In this document: in pieces, positions 24,105 through 36,686 of the stretch | Numbering within the stretch: position 1 is the first letter of the stretch | Layout of the letters: each line of letters starts with the position of its first letter | Source of the DNA: Tenrec ecaudatus | Lineage: Eukaryota > Chordata > Mammalia > Afrosoricida > Tenrecidae | Assembly (NCBI RefSeq): GCF_050624435.1 | Contig: NC_134538.1 | Location: 129,624,937-129,688,936 of the forward strand | DNA length: 64,000 nt | Reading direction: 5' to 3' | The notes under the pieces: generated by a model | Told to the model about the DNA's origin: nothing | The model's input: the letters and a program-made list of their open reading frames with translations, nothing else | The model's database searches: none | Program-made: the position numbers and the translations under genes

Positions 24105-24820
24105 TATATAAAACACTGCAACAATTGAATAACAAAAAAATCACAAATAATCAAACCATAAAATGGGGCAAAGAACTTGAATAGGACCAAAGAGGGCATT
24201 CAAATGTCCACGAAACCCATGAAAAGAAGTTCCGCACATTGTTGATGTTAGATCATTAGTCACATCCACTGCTATCAAATTGATTTCAATGCATTAGTCA
24301 TCAAATAAATACATATCAAAATCACCATGGATGCCATTTAATAAGGTATCTCCCACTAGAATAGATAAGGTGAAAAAAAAAGAAATCTAAGAGAAAGCAA
24401 CAAATATGGTCAGAGGGGAAATTAGAAAACTTACTAATTGCTGGTGTGAATTCCATGATATAGCCATTGCGAACCCACTGGATGGTTCCAGAAGCACTAA
24501 ACAGAGAACTGGCTGCGATTGAGCAATTCCACTCCCAGAAGGTTTGAAAGCAGACACAAATGGAGACGTACAGACCAATATTTACAGCAGCACAATTCAC
24601 ATCTAAAAGCTGGAAACAAGCAAGTTTCCCATCAACAGATGAGTAGATAAACTGAATTTAATACTTACATATAATGGAATATCATTTGCCAGTAGGAAAA
24701 ATGAAATCTTAATACATGCTAAAATATGAAGGGAACTGGAAGCCACTATGTTGAGTGAAGTAAGTTCCGTGACATTGAATGAGCTCCCTTATACAAGAAT
24801 ATAAGAAAATCAAAAGCACA
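24105..24820 (+). mobile_element. Old L1 fragment, ORF2 end and 3' region
   Basis: Bases 24130-24350 match the L1 ORF2 C-terminal region in broken frames ('ccataaaatggggcaaagaa', 'catatcaaaatcaccatgga'). 24590-24760 show the widely conserved mammalian L1 phrases 'agctggaaacaagcaagttt', 'cccatcaacagatgagtaga' and 'gttgagtgaagtaag'. Heavily decayed. Confidence 0.7.
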
Positions 24821-25344
24821 GAGGACCCTTTGTATTAGGGGTTAGCACAGGGATGAGAAGGGCTAGTGGTGATGTAAAACTCACTTGGATAATGCTAAAC
24901 TTGAAGCAGCTGGTCATTACAATTGCTGTCAACCTGTTACGCATATGTAAAAAGTTGAATTGGTAAAAATAATTTTGTGATAGATATTTTATAACAATGT
25001 TAATGAAAAAAGAGAAAGAGAATAGTTGGTAAGTTTGCTTGCATACAATCGAAATCCTAATGTGATTTCCTTCCACGGTTTACAGATTTATGATCTTGGT
25101 TTCAAGGCACAGTCCAGTTACTGAGCTTACTTGAGTGTTTGTGCATCTCTTCTACCTCCTAATTTGTTGAATAGTGCCTATGGTCTTAAGAGCTTGCAAG
25201 TGGCCACCCAAAACACATTAATTAGCATCTATTTACTTTGAATGCCAAAGTTAGAAGGAGAACCAGGAATAATAGGACAATGGATTTCAGATGACCCAGC
25301 CTATCTCACTGATAGCTGAGAACTTGAAACACTAATTAATGAAG
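24821..25344. other. Unassigned, repeat-like
   Basis: 25100-25330 has a retroposon look ('cttaagagcttgcaagtggc') but I cannot assign a family. Confidence 0.35.
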
Positions 25345-26012
25345 ATCAAAGACTACAGCCTTTAATGTGGATCATAACTCGATGTAAAGAAACAAAATCT
25401 TCATAACTGGAACCATAAACAGCATCATGTTACATGGAGAAAAGTCTGACTTTGTTAATGATTTCATTTTACTTGGATCAACAATCAACACCTATGAAAG
25501 CAGCCATTAAAATTTACTCAATACTTTACATTGGGAAAAGCTACTGTAAAAGACCTACTTAAAGTGCTAAAGACCAAAACTGTCACCTGGGAGATAAAGG
25601 AGATCATGATACAAGCCATGGCATTTTCAATTATCTCATATTCAGGTGAAAGCAATGATAAAGGTAAAGGCTAGAAAATATTGATGAATTTTATTATGGA
25701 TTAGCAAACAATTTTGAGAGTAACATAATTGCAAGAATAAAAAAAAGAACTTTTCTTGGAAGAGATACAGCCAAAACTCTCCATAGAAACAAAGATAGCA
25801 AGAGTTCACCTCATGGACTTCAGATGTATGTTCAGGAGAGACCAGGAAAATGACATTCTGCTTGGTACAGGGTCAGCAAACAAGAGGCAGGTCTTCAACT
25901 AGATGGACTGGTACAGTGTCAGAACCAATGAACTGGCATTAAACAATTGGGTAGTGTTTTTTTATGTGTACACAGCGTCACTGTGAGGACTGACTGAATA
26001 GCATGGCCCTGA
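25345..26012 (+). mobile_element. BovB/RTE LINE 3' third
   Basis: 'gaagatcaaagactacagcc', 'cattttacttggatcaacaa', 'cttttcttggaagagataca', 'tgttcaggagagaccagg' and the terminal 'actgaatagcatggccctg' follow BovB order. Frames broken throughout. Confidence 0.8.
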
Positions 26013-26407
26013 AACAACAAATGGAGTGTGCGTAAATTGCCTTCATGAACAATTGCCTTCTTTTCTATGAGAACAGAATAACTAAATGATGCCAGGCTAA
26101 CATGACTAAATGTTTTCATGAGTATGTAAACCAATCATGATCAAAAGGGGGAAATTCAGAATGAAGCTTCAAATTCTGATGGACTCCAGGATTCTTGGGA
26201 ACCACAAAGTGAAATGAGTCCATGAAACCCTGCTCTGAAATAATCTTTAAACCTTAAACCAAAACTATTCCATGGAGTTTGTTAATGGGAGCAAAGAATA
26301 ACTCAGAAATGGAGACTGAGAATGGCTGCACAACTTGTAGAAGTTAAGCATGGTCAGTTATGGTGTCTATGGAAACTGTTGAATTCGCCTATGGTCTGCT
26401 GTGTATA
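26013..26407. other. Unassigned DNA
   Basis: Nothing supportable between BovB and the mariner element. Confidence 0.4.
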
Positions 26408-27505
26408 TGAGGAGACACCAAAAACACAGGAATTACACTGGATGGACTGGCGCTTTCTTAGTATACATGTTTCCCAGGAGGTGAGCATTGAGCAACTTGC
26501 TCTGAGTTAGTGCACCCAGTTGCTTGGGAAGGTTCTCTCTGGTCACAATGATTTTTTTTTTTAACGTAAAAGCAGTTTCACTAGAAACTCATTTTTTGTG
26601 ATGTCCAAATTAAGTGAACAGGGTACAATGTGAAATCTTGTTTCTTGCTCAGGAAAAATGCCACATAAAATGTTATGATGTTGAACACAGATTACAAGGA
26701 CAGGGCTACGGGGAAAACTAGTGTATGAGTGGTTTTCTCATTTCAGAAAAGGTGAAATATTGACTGATGACAAATCTCATTCTGGATGTCCATTAACGGC
26801 CCGAACGGATGAAAATGTCAACTCAGTAGTGCATTTGGAATTCGTTCCACCAGGTCAGACTGTTAATTAAGCTTTCTATTTAGAGATTCTGAAAAGATAG
26901 TGTAACAGTGTATGCCAAAACAAGGCATGATTTGTGGTGGTTGGGAGATTGGTTATGCCACCATGATAAAGTACCCGCTCACGCAGCCATCTCACTGCTC
27001 CAGCTATTAGCAAAAAAACAGCACCCATCTCTTGCTCCTGACTCAGCTGACCTCACTCTGTGCAACTTTTTTTTTATTTCTTTGGCTGAAGAGGGACATG
27101 AAAGGAGAGCAATTTGAGGGTGGAGAAGAGCTGGAGAAAAGGAAAAGGGAAGCAGATCTTGGAAAAGCAACAATTTCAATAAACAATGAAACCCAGAGGA
27201 ATGTTATGGATTGGAAAAAAAGTCTCAATTTTTTTATTATTAATCAGATACAGTTAAATTAATAATGTCTGAAAAATTCCTAAAAAGAAAAAAACCTTCA
27301 CCACCACCACCCAAAAAATAAAACAAAAACAGCCATCCAATTAGATAATTTTGATAAGTTTGAAAAATGTTCCCAAGAATGGAATCGCAGATTTGACAAA
27401 TATATCAAGTGCAATGGAGATACTTTGAAGGAGACAAGGTTGTTGTATAAAAAATTTAAATGCATAGCTTTGAAAAAATTTCTGTTTCTTAGGGGGTACC
27501 CCCTC
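26408..27505 (+). mobile_element. mariner-type DNA transposon, degenerate
   Basis: The left end is near 'acaccaaaaacacaggaatt' and the right end near 'tttcttagggggtaccccct'. Broken frames give YEWFSHFRKGE-like and VHLEFVPPGQTVN-like stretches of the mariner transposase. A final piece at 26908-27117 reads DWLCHHDKVPAHAAI then LCNFF. The family's HHDN...PCD catalytic region is thus visible, with HDN changed to HDK and the last aspartate changed to asparagine. A paralogue lies inverted at 33507-34445. Cannot be active. Confidence 0.75.
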
Positions 27506-27869
27506 ATATATTCTCAGCATCAACATCAAACAAAATAAAATTAAGTTAAAAATCAGTGCTCTTTGTGAAAATTATTTGCTCTAAGTATCTCACAACACAA
27601 AGTTCTCCTTTGAAATGTGTTTCCTTGGAATACTCTACAAGATCTTCAAATCAATGGTGAAGCCATTGCTTGATGTATATAAAGGTAACTGTAAATCATG
27701 TGCACAACACATTTCAGTTACCTCCTAATGAAAGAAAAATGGCGCTCTTCTAGGTTGATTTAACATGTTGATTTAACATGACCAATATAAAACATTCTGC
27801 AAAGTTGAGCACTGAAGATAATGGGACTTATGAAAAATAGAATTGGAAAATTATCTAGTGCTGATATGA
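27506..27869. other. Unassigned DNA
   Basis: No feature recognised. A short direct repeat 'ttgatttaacatg' occurs twice at about 27755-27780. Confidence 0.45.
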
Positions 27870-28225
27870 CAGAAATACCACATGTGGGTCACTTTAATGA
27901 ACCAAAATTCATCTTCTGAGGGTGTAGAAGGCTAAACTTCTGGTGAAGGTTTTCCCTCTGTTGGCTCTGGGGGAAGTCCTGGACTCTCTGCAGCTTTTGT
28001 GTCTTGGGTGCTTTGGAGCTCTCATGTGATGCGGCACCTCCATCCCCTCTCTGTGCTTGACTGTGTGGTCAATCTGCACTTGTCTATTTCAACAAGATCT
28101 CTTTAAGAGACCCTACACAAAGCATACATCTTTCATGGAACCAAGAAACACATTTCAGAATGAGAGTATAACAATGTGTAAAGTGATGTAGGGTCATGAC
28201 ACATAATTTGGGGGCACACAGCCAT
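27870..28225 (-). mobile_element. LTR fragment, same type as 6435-7097
   Basis: 'gaaataccacatgtggg', 'tccctctgttggctctgggg' and 'cataatttgggggcacac' follow the same order as the LTR at 6435-7097. Solo fragment, no viral gene. Confidence 0.5.
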
Positions 28226-28329
28226 GGCAGGCTATATAGAAACTCTGTGACACAAGCAATAAAAAAGCAATAGCCTAATATAAGATCCTAGTAAAACCTA
28301 ATTTTAAAAAGTCTTTCTTAGTATTACAC

Positions 28330-29085
28330 CTTGAGCTTGTCAATAGAAACCTGTTGATCAGAGTTCTTGTTCAATCGACTGCCTTCCTCCAGGGTGGACT
28401 GTCCCATCTCCCTTGTTAGCACTGCTCCACACAGCAAGTAGAATGGCGCTTCTGGCACTTTCCGTCTAGATTCAGAGCTTTAGACAGTGCTGAGAAAATG
28501 GCATGGAGCCAACATGAGCTCCTCTGGCTACACTAGGAGGAGGGAACTCCATCTCCACACCCACTCAGTTCATGGCCACAAGGCCAAGGTCAGGCATCTC
28601 TGCCCCCTCCATCCTTCTTATCCCTTTTATGACAACAATGTTCCTCCCACAGTGCACTCATCTCTGCTGAGAGAAGCAGCCACACCAAACTCACAGGCAA
28701 AACTCCCACTTATGGAGGTTTAAGGGAAGTTATCCGGGAAGAATCACTAAATGTGAAGTCTCTCTCTGGTCCTCTGCTTCTCAGCCACATGGTTGCTTGG
28801 CTTCTGCCTGGATCTGTGGGTTTGGAAGCCCTGGGAATGCTCTGCCTTCCAGTCTTGCAGTCTCTGGTCTCAGTGCTGATGCTTCGCTGCTCTGGTTTCC
28901 CTGGTCTTGGCATGGCAGTGTTTCTGATGCCTCTGAGACTCAAACTAGGAATGTCAACTATACTGTGCTATCAGTTCTTCTTCTCTGATGATTCCAGGAT
29001 TCTCCCTGTTCCTGCTTCGCAAATTACGTCCTTCCCAAAATGATTTCAGGTAACTGCCAAGAGGGAGGGCCACATGCCAAACAGA
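28330..29085. other. Unassigned GC-richer block
   Basis: GC-richer than flanks, with overlapping open frames on both strands (28487-29043) that share no recognisable domain. The composition suggests an old LTR or other interspersed repeat, not an exon. No second copy was found in this window. Confidence 0.3.
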
Positions 29086-30562
29086 TTTCCATGTCCTTTG
29101 TGCTTGTCACAGCATATAAATCAGATATCATTTCTACGTTAATTTTAGTGTCTCCAAATGGCTCTAGAGTTTAGTGATTATGATCATGTATTTTGGATTC
29201 CAACAAGTCAAGGCTTGAACTTTGGCTAGCCGTGTCACCTTTGAGTTAGCTTGCTTTCCCAGACATAGGTCACTTCCTCTCTAATAATAGGCTCATAATA
29301 GCTCATACATAATCATGAAGACTAGATAATGTAAATAAAGCAGTGAAATCAGTGGTACATAAAAACCACAGGATGTTTTTAAGTATTTTTAAATCATTCT
29401 TATCACGCTGCTTTTTGTCCAGAGTGAATCTTGCACAGTGCACTCCTACATCCATGAAACATCTACATGGCACACAGTTTAAATAGTTTAAGTTATACAA
29501 CAATTTACGTTCTTAAGCCTCGACAGAGCTCAATATGCGCAGCTGACTTTCCACGGTGCGTAGGTCGTTGAAATCACATCATATGTGTGATGAAGCCAAA
29601 GGGGCAAAAGTGAACAGTCAGGTGCTAAACGTAGATGAGGGAACTCACTCTGTTTCATCAATGAAAGTGACTGGCCTGGTTATTTTGCTGCCTCTTTCAT
29701 TAACCCTGGAGCCATTTGGAGATTATGACTTAAGGAAGCTGTCTCTAGCACAAGAAACAAAGAGCCTTTTTCTGACTATTAATATTTTAGTAACCAGTTC
29801 AGACGCTTGGTTTCATAAGTGCTTGTGTGAGAAAAATAAGAAGAACATAATCATTGGCTCAAACGTTTTCATATTTCTCAGTTTCAAACTGGAATTTTAA
29901 AATTTTATCTTAGTTGATTTATGTGTGGACAAAACAAATCACCTCTCAATCTGAAAATACTTCCATCATATTCTATACTAACATAATTTTAGACTCTTTT
30001 AGTTGCTACTTCCTTTTTAAAAATAATTAATTGCTTCCTCTTTCAATTGGCACCTGTGAGAACTTGATCCTCAAAGGAGGACCCCTGGGCTGGCAGGGCC
30101 AGCGTCACCTGGAGCCTATGGAAAAGGCAACATGTTTGACTCCGTGCAGGTCTATGGTGTCAGAATCAACATTTTAATAAGATTCCAGTGCACTTAACAT
30201 TTGAGAAGCCCTGCTCTGTGCCTGTCTCTAACCTCAGCAGACCTCTGCCTCTCCTTCCTCACCTCCAACTCTAGTCTGATATTCCCTGGGTAAACTCTTG
30301 GTAAAGTTTAATATAATTTCCAAAAGAACCCAATATATTGATTTCATGGTCTTCAAAACACACTAAAGAATAACTTTGAATCAAAAACAGGATTGGGAAG
30401 ACCCGTCAAGTTCTATGCTCCATCAGAGAGCTGGGTCAAACTAGATCCAGCTTCCTGCAGAGGAAATCCAAGGGGCAGGAACTCATTTTAAATGTCTAAC
30501 GCCAAAGCCAATAGTGAAACTAAAACAAACAGACAAACAAATTAACTAACGAACTAACACAC
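29086..30562. other. Unassigned DNA
   Basis: No supported repeat or exon. The 114-codon frame at 29556-29900 shows no family resemblance. Confidence 0.45.
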
Positions 30563-30752
30563 CTCTGTGCCATAGTCTATTTTGATTCATTTAAATGCTA
30601 TAGGACAAGATAGAACTGCCCCTGTGGTTGCTGAGATTGGTAACTCCTACCGAAAGTAGAAAACATTGTCTTTCAACCGCGGATGGTTTTGACTTGTTGG
30701 CTTTGCGCATAGCAGCCCAATATGTAACCTCTACACCACCAGGGCTGCTAGT
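30563..30752 (-). mobile_element. AfroSINE
   Basis: 'aggacaagatagaactgccc', 'ccctgtggttgctgagatt' and 'cctctacaccaccagggct' in minus-strand order, with the reversed SINE head at the right. Confidence 0.8.
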
Positions 30753-31159
30753 GCGACAGTCCTATGATGGTACAGATATGATACTATCCTGTCACATCAC
30801 ATTGCCATCTCGATTTTCATTCCAAGCCACACTCCAGGACAGAGGAGATCTATCCCAGAGGTTTCCCAGATGGTGAAGAAGAGGCTGCCACCTTTGTCTC
30901 CTGTAGAGAAGATAGAATAAACCATGACATGAGTTCCAAAGAAACAAAGGAAATGCAAAGCACATCTATCTGTGGAGCAGCCAATCTACTGGATTTTTGG
31001 TGTCCTTGAAGAATTTCTAATTCTACTCTTGCTGCCCTCTCATTGTCTAGTTACATAGACACCAATATAACCTTGTCTTTAGGTTTACATCATTTCTAAA
31101 TTTATAAATAATATTGAGTTAATAGCTGTTATAATTCATTGCCTAGATTTGATTTTGAT
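30753..31159. other. Unassigned DNA
   Basis: Nothing recognised between two AfroSINEs. Confidence 0.45.
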
Positions 31160-31320
31160 CAAATAGGATGGAGTAAAACTGGCCTTATGGGTTTCTGAAA
31201 CTAAAAATCCTACAGTAGTTAAAAAACATATTCCTCCATTTTAGGAGCTGGTGGTTTCGACCTGCTGACCTTGCTGTTAGCAATTTAATGCTTAACTCAC
31301 GATGCAACCAGGCTCTCTTA
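31160..31320 (-). mobile_element. AfroSINE
   Basis: 'gatggagtaaaactggcctt', 'ggagctggtggtttcgacct' and 'gctgaccttgctgttagcaa' in minus-strand order. Confidence 0.8.
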
Positions 31321-32097
31321 ATAATAGTTATAGAGGCAAATATTCTAACAGTATCATAACTTGTTGTTTTTTCTATAAAAGCCAAAGTTTCATTAATTAA
31401 TTCCCACTGGGTATTAAAAATCTATTCTATATGTACTAAAGAGCAATGTATAATATTCAGAGAATTAGGTTTACTAATTGAATTTCAGATATAATAAAGG
31501 AAATGAATTTTAACAAAATCCTTCTCTAAACTCTTCCAGCCACACAACACAAGCACACATTGACTCTACGCCGTTCTCACTTTCCTTCCTGCCTACCTTC
31601 CTTCAGCCATTCTTTATGGAGCCCCACTAAATGCTTATGTGCATGGCATTGTGTGGGGTGCTATAGGTAAAGGCATCTCAGGACGGGAAGATGATTATAA
31701 GAAAACTGTTTAAAGATCAGACAGAGCTACCAACATAAATCAAAATGTGTGTGTGTGAACTTCAGATGGAAACAAGTTATTTATCCTGAATAAATTGTCC
31801 AGGGATAACTCATAAGTAAACAAAAGTATTGGAAATGCTATTTGATCAAAGATACTGTCCAGCAGTTCTCAGTTTGATTCCGTAAAGGACAAAGACATAC
31901 TCTTAAAAGTTAGGAAGAGGTTTGTATTAGGTATTTAAAAACAATCAAAATAAGAGGAAATGTGTTATAATGGTATAGTATTTGAAATATGGCTAAGTTA
32001 CAGAAATATAATTACCTAACAAAACTGATTCTGACATTGTTGCATAATACTAATAGGTACATTTAAATCAGCAACCTTGTATAGGGTAGAAATCAGA
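31321..32097. other. Unassigned DNA
   Basis: AT-rich, no supported feature. Confidence 0.5.
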
Positions 32098-32278
32098 TCC
32101 ATACCTACACTTACTACCAAGTCCACTGCTACTAAGCCGATTCTGTAAGGAATCTGATATAGGGTTTCCAAGACCATAAAGCTTGCAGAAGAGGGCAGCC
32201 TCATTTTCCTCCTCACTGACAGGTTGAAGTGTAGATCTTTCAGTCTGATGCTGACCCAACAGCTGGCCACTAGGAATT
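32098..32278 (-). mobile_element. AfroSINE, diverged
   Basis: 'ccactgctactaagccgatt', 'gggtttccaagaccataaag' and 'cagcctcattttcctcctca' in minus-strand order. More diverged than most copies. Confidence 0.6.
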
Positions 32279-32584
32279 TATTTATAGTATAGGTGATTCT
32301 TCTTTAAAAAAATTCCATAAATAAAACACAATGAGATTTCCAAATTAAAAATATATACTGTCTGAAAACACATTTAAAATTTTTATTTTGCACCCTAAAA
32401 TGGTCAAAAATCAAAATAGAATACTACTCTCCTGAAGGAAACGTTCCATGTTTCTACCTGATCTACCAGTAGCCGGTCTCAAGGTTGATCATTCAGTTAA
32501 AAAGGTTCCACCCTTACCCAACTACCTGGGCCTAGCATGGTAGTGTAAGTATGGTATGAGAATATTATGAAAAAGTCACGGATT
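32279..32584. other. Unassigned AT-rich DNA
   Basis: Short stretch without recognised features. Confidence 0.4.
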
Positions 32585-33439
32585 TTGTTTTAGGTGTTAT
32601 CAAGTTGGTTCTAATACAGCAACCCTATGCATAACAGAATGAAATACTGCTTAGTCCTGAACCATATTCACAATTGTTGCTATGTTTGAGCACACAGTGA
32701 CAGCCAGTGTCACTCCACCTATTGAGAGTCTTCCTCCTTGTCTCTGCTCCTCTATTTCACGAAGCATGTTATGTTTCCCAGGAACTGATCTCTCCTGATA
32801 ATATGTCCATAATACACCAGGTGAACAATCGCCATTGTGGCCTCCAAGAAGCATTCTTCCAAGACAGATTTGTTTGTTCTTTTGGCAGGACTTGATAATT
32901 TAAATATCCTTCATCAATACCATAATTTAAATGCATCAATTCTTCTTTGTCCTTCCTTATTAAGTGTCACTTTTTATACGCATATGACATGATTGAAAAA
33001 TACCATGAATTGGATCAGAGGCACCGTGTCTTCAAAAGAACCTCCTTGATCTCCAACATTTAAAGATTCTTTATGCAGCAGAAATACCCAATTTTTTGAC
33101 TGCTGCTTAAATGAGAATGTATTGTGAATCCAAACAAAATGAAATATTTGTCAAAGTCAATATTTTCTCCATTTATCATGATGTTGACAAAGAGGCCCCT
33201 TGTGAAATTTGGGTTTTCTGTCTCTCCATTGTAATCCATGTGGAAGGGTGCAGTCCTTGATCTCCCACAAGTACGTTAAGTCATCAATCTCAGCAAACAA
33301 GGTGGCCCCACATGCACATCACAGGCTGTTAATTAGCTGTCCTCAAATCTTGGGGTCACATTTCTTTTCATATGACCCAGCTTCCCAGATTATGTGCTAA
33401 ATATACAGATTGAATATGTATGGTAACATGATATAAACC
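32585..33439 (-). mobile_element. BovB/RTE LINE, 3' half
   Basis: From its 3' end at about 32585 the minus-strand BovB runs through 'ggaactgatctctcctgata', 'agacagatttgtttgttctt', 'tttatcatgatgttgaca' and 'acagattgaatatgtatggt' and stops near 33439. With the 5' half at 34665-36065 it may have been one insertion, now separated by a mariner and a deletion of the RT core. Confidence 0.8.
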
Positions 33440-33506
33440 TCGGAAATTCTCCGCTGAGGGGGAAGGAGGAAAGGATGATGGGGTGGGGAAGAAAAAGAAC
33501 CACATA

Positions 33507-34445
33507 TGGAGGGTATGAAATTAAAACTGGAACTTTTTTTCCAAAGCTATGTTTTTGTTTTGTTTTTTTTAACAAAACTACCTTATCACCTTCAAAGGAC
33601 TCTCCATTACACTTAACACCTTTGTCAAATCCGCAATTCTATTCTTGGAGAAAGTTTTCAAACCCATCTGTTTGGAGGGCTGACAGCACCTCCCTCGTTG
33701 TTTTTTTTTTTTTTCTTCACCTCTTCTACTTTGTCAAATTGCTGTCCTCTCATGTCCCTCTTTATTCATGGAAACAAAAAGAAGTCATTGCATGGAGCGA
33801 GGTCAGCTGAGTAAGATGCATGGGACAGGAGAGACATGCTGCTTTTTTGCCAAAAACTGATAAACTGAGATGGCTGCATGCGCAGGTGCATTGTCGCGGC
33901 GGCAAAATCAGTCTCCTGTCTGCCACAAATCAGACCTTTTTTGTCACACACCGTTACACAGTTTTCTCAGAACCTCTAAATAGAAAGCTTGATTAACACT
34001 ATGACCTGGTGAAATGAACTCCAAATGCACCTTGAGTCAACAATTTTATCCATTTGGGAAGTTGACGAATGTCCAGAGTGAGGTTTGTTGTCAATTGACA
34101 TTTCATGATTTTTGAAAGAGAAAACCACTCCTACATTTGAATTTTCCCACTGTGTTCTCCTTGTAACCTGTGTTCAACATCACAACAGTTTCTATGGCAT
34201 TTTCCCTCAGCAGGAAACAAAATTTCACAGCTGCATGCTGCTCTCTTAATGAGCCATCACAAACAATGAGGTTAAAGTGAAACTGCTTTTACAAAAAAAG
34301 TCACTTTGACTAGAGAGAACCTTCCCAGGTGACTACACTGGGTGCACTAACTCACAGTGAGTTGCTGGATATTTGTTTAATGGGGAAAATGCATACTAAG
34401 AAAGTTTCGCTCTGCCTAGCAAGATTCTGGTGTTTGGGGGTACAC
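33507..34445 (-). mobile_element. mariner-type DNA transposon, inverted copy
   Basis: Reverse-complement relative of 26408-27505: both share 'gttgaacacag(g/a)ttacaagga', 'aaagcagtttcact' and 'ggaaggttctctct'. On the minus strand one frame (33951-33766) ends SADLAPCNDFFLFP, the transposase C-terminal catalytic motif. The neighbouring frame encodes RRDNAPAHAAI, so the HDN aspartate persists but in another phase. Ends are close to 'gggtatgaaattaaaactgg' and 'tggtgtttgggggtacac'. Inactive. Confidence 0.75.
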
Positions 34446-34664
34446 TGTCATATATGAAAGCTTTGATATGATATTGTTGATTTAGTTTCTTGAGATGGGC
34501 TATGTAAATATATACTATGTTTCTTCAAAAAAATAAATAACCTTTTCAGATTCCTCATCCCTCAACCTAAATAGTGATCTGAGTGCCTTAAAAATGAAAG
34601 AGAAGGGAAAATAAAATGAAATAAACATTGAGTCTTCAGTGATAAACAAACAAAAAAGAGATAT

Positions 34665-36065
34665 TTTCTGTCCACTTCTTTAACTTCATCGTTTCTTCCA
34701 TTTGCTTTATCTACTTTTCAATCAAGAACACATTTCATAGTCGCTTCTGACATCTACTTTGATCTTTACTTTCATCTCATTCCAATGGCCTTTTGCTCTT
34801 TCATATATGATGTTCAAGACACTCTGTTCTTCGGGTTTTCTCTTATTCATGTTCAATGATTCTAATCTACTCTTTTGATATTCTCAAGCTCCAGGTAAGT
34901 TATACTCAAGGACATATTTTGGATCTAGTGGACTTGTTTTGATTTTCTTCCAATTTAACCTGAATTGCCATAAGAGCACTTATTGGTTTATTCCCCAGTC
35001 AGCCCCTGATGTTGGCTACTGATATTGAGCGTCTCTATTTTCCCTTCCACAGCTATAGTCAGTTTGACTTCTGTGTATTCCATCTAGTGAACTCCAAATA
35101 TATTAGCTGCCCTTTATCTTGGTGGGAAATGGTGTTTGCCACTAAGAACTCATAGATCTAGCCAAAGTTTATCCAGAGATCTTATTTTGTTTCTAGTACC
35201 AAGATCATATTTTTCAACCATTGTTCCTTTCTCTTTGTTTCCAATATTCTTATTCCAATTTCTGATAATTGTCAATGAATCTTGAATGTATGTTTGATCA
35301 ATTGCAGACCGAAGTAGTTAGTAGAATTTTTCAGTGTCTTCATTAGATTTAGTGGTTGTTGCATAAATTGAATATTAATTCTAATAACTAATTTCCTTGT
35401 GTGTGTGTAGATATTATCCTATCACAGACAGCATCCTCCGTCAAAATAGATCTGGAAATGTCCTTTTGATGATGAATGTCATTCCTCTTGAACCTGTCAT
35501 TCCCAGCAGAGTAAACTGTACTGTCTCCTTCAAAATCACCATTTTAGCTCATGAATGCTAAGGTATTGAGCCCTCTGCGTTCCATTTTTGGTGCATGACA
35601 CTTCCAATTTCCCTAGGTTCATGCTTCTTACATTCTAAATTCTTATTATTAATAGCTTTTTACACCTATTTGTTCTACTTTATTGACTGTGTTACATAAG
35701 CATTTAAGGTACCAAATAATTATGATTGCCCCTATTTTTAAAAAGCAACTCTCTTTGGGGCATATGTTAAGTGACTTTTGGCCTCAGGCCCTGGCACTAT
35801 ATTCCACCTTGATCTATTGCTATTTATGTGGTGTTTACTATTTGACCACCAGAAAACTGCTGCTAGTCTTAGGGTTTTCAGTGGCTTTTTCCTCAAAAGT
35901 AGATAGCCTTTTTTTTTTTTTGGTACATAGTCTCTCTTAATCTGGAAGCTCTGCTGAAACATGTTCATTTTGGGGGACCCTGCTGTTATTTTAAATAATG
36001 GAGGTCATATCTACCCACATCACAGGAACATGCAAGGCAACATTGTATGACAAACTGACAGGTAA
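34665..36065 (-). mobile_element. BovB/RTE LINE, 5' half
   Basis: The plus-strand reading 'ctcaaggacatattttggat', 'agtcagtttgacttctgtgt', 'tttctgataattgtcaatga', 'attatcctatcacagacagc' and 'ctctcttaatctggaagctc' is antisense to the endonuclease-encoding 5' half of BovB. The 5' terminus is near 36065 ('gacaaactgacaggtaa'). Frames are broken. The open frames 35683-35968 are repeat translations. Confidence 0.75.
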
Positions 36066-36507
36066 ATAGTGGAAATCACTGATAAAGGCAGTCAAAGTCC
36101 ACAGAAGAAGGGGAGGGGCATGTGGCCGGCCCTGTGACTTGTAAAACTTCATTGAAATTGGAATATAAATGGCTCATTGAATATAAATACCAATAATCCA
36201 TTCAAGGAACTACCAAGAAAACGCATTATATGTGATGACTTCAAAGCAGTAAACCGTGTAGTTTAGAGAAGCTGAGCTTTACATTAGGTGTAAAAATATT
36301 CAGAAAATAGAAAAGAGCACTATAGGAAGTAGGAAGGGAGGCACAAGCAAAGGCATACAAGTAGATAAGTCATGGCGACCATTTGCTGGTGGTGATTAGG
36401 TACTGGGACCACCAGGGGCTCCAGGCACTCAGTGTGTAATTCAAGCTTCAGCCCTCAACTAAAGTGTTGCACACTCACTCGAGCGGCCTTCCCAGCACCA
36501 CTCTGAA
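36066..36507. other. Unassigned DNA
   Basis: No recognised feature. Confidence 0.4.
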
Positions 36508-36686
36508 ACCAAAAGTAAACACACACCCATTGAGTCTACTTTGTTGCATAGTGACTCTATAGAGTTTTTTAAATCATAAATCTTTGTAGAAATGATGGCT
36601 TCATCTTTTTCTCTTGGAGCTGCTGATGGCTGTGAACCACTGACCATCAGCTTAGCAGTTCAATGCTTAGCCAATAGCACTACCCG
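36508..36686 (-). mobile_element. AfroSINE
   Basis: 'cccattgagtctactttgtt', 'gatggcttcatctttttctc' and 'gctgatggctgtgaacca' in minus-strand order. Confidence 0.75.

Noticed and set aside
28487-29043. Possible exon cluster in a GC-richer block
   Set aside because: Frames overlap on both strands, no splice-site pattern or domain convinced me; more likely an old repeat.
29556-29900. 114-codon frame starting MRRSLKSHH
   Set aside because: No family resemblance, low-complexity AT-rich 3' half; compatible with chance.
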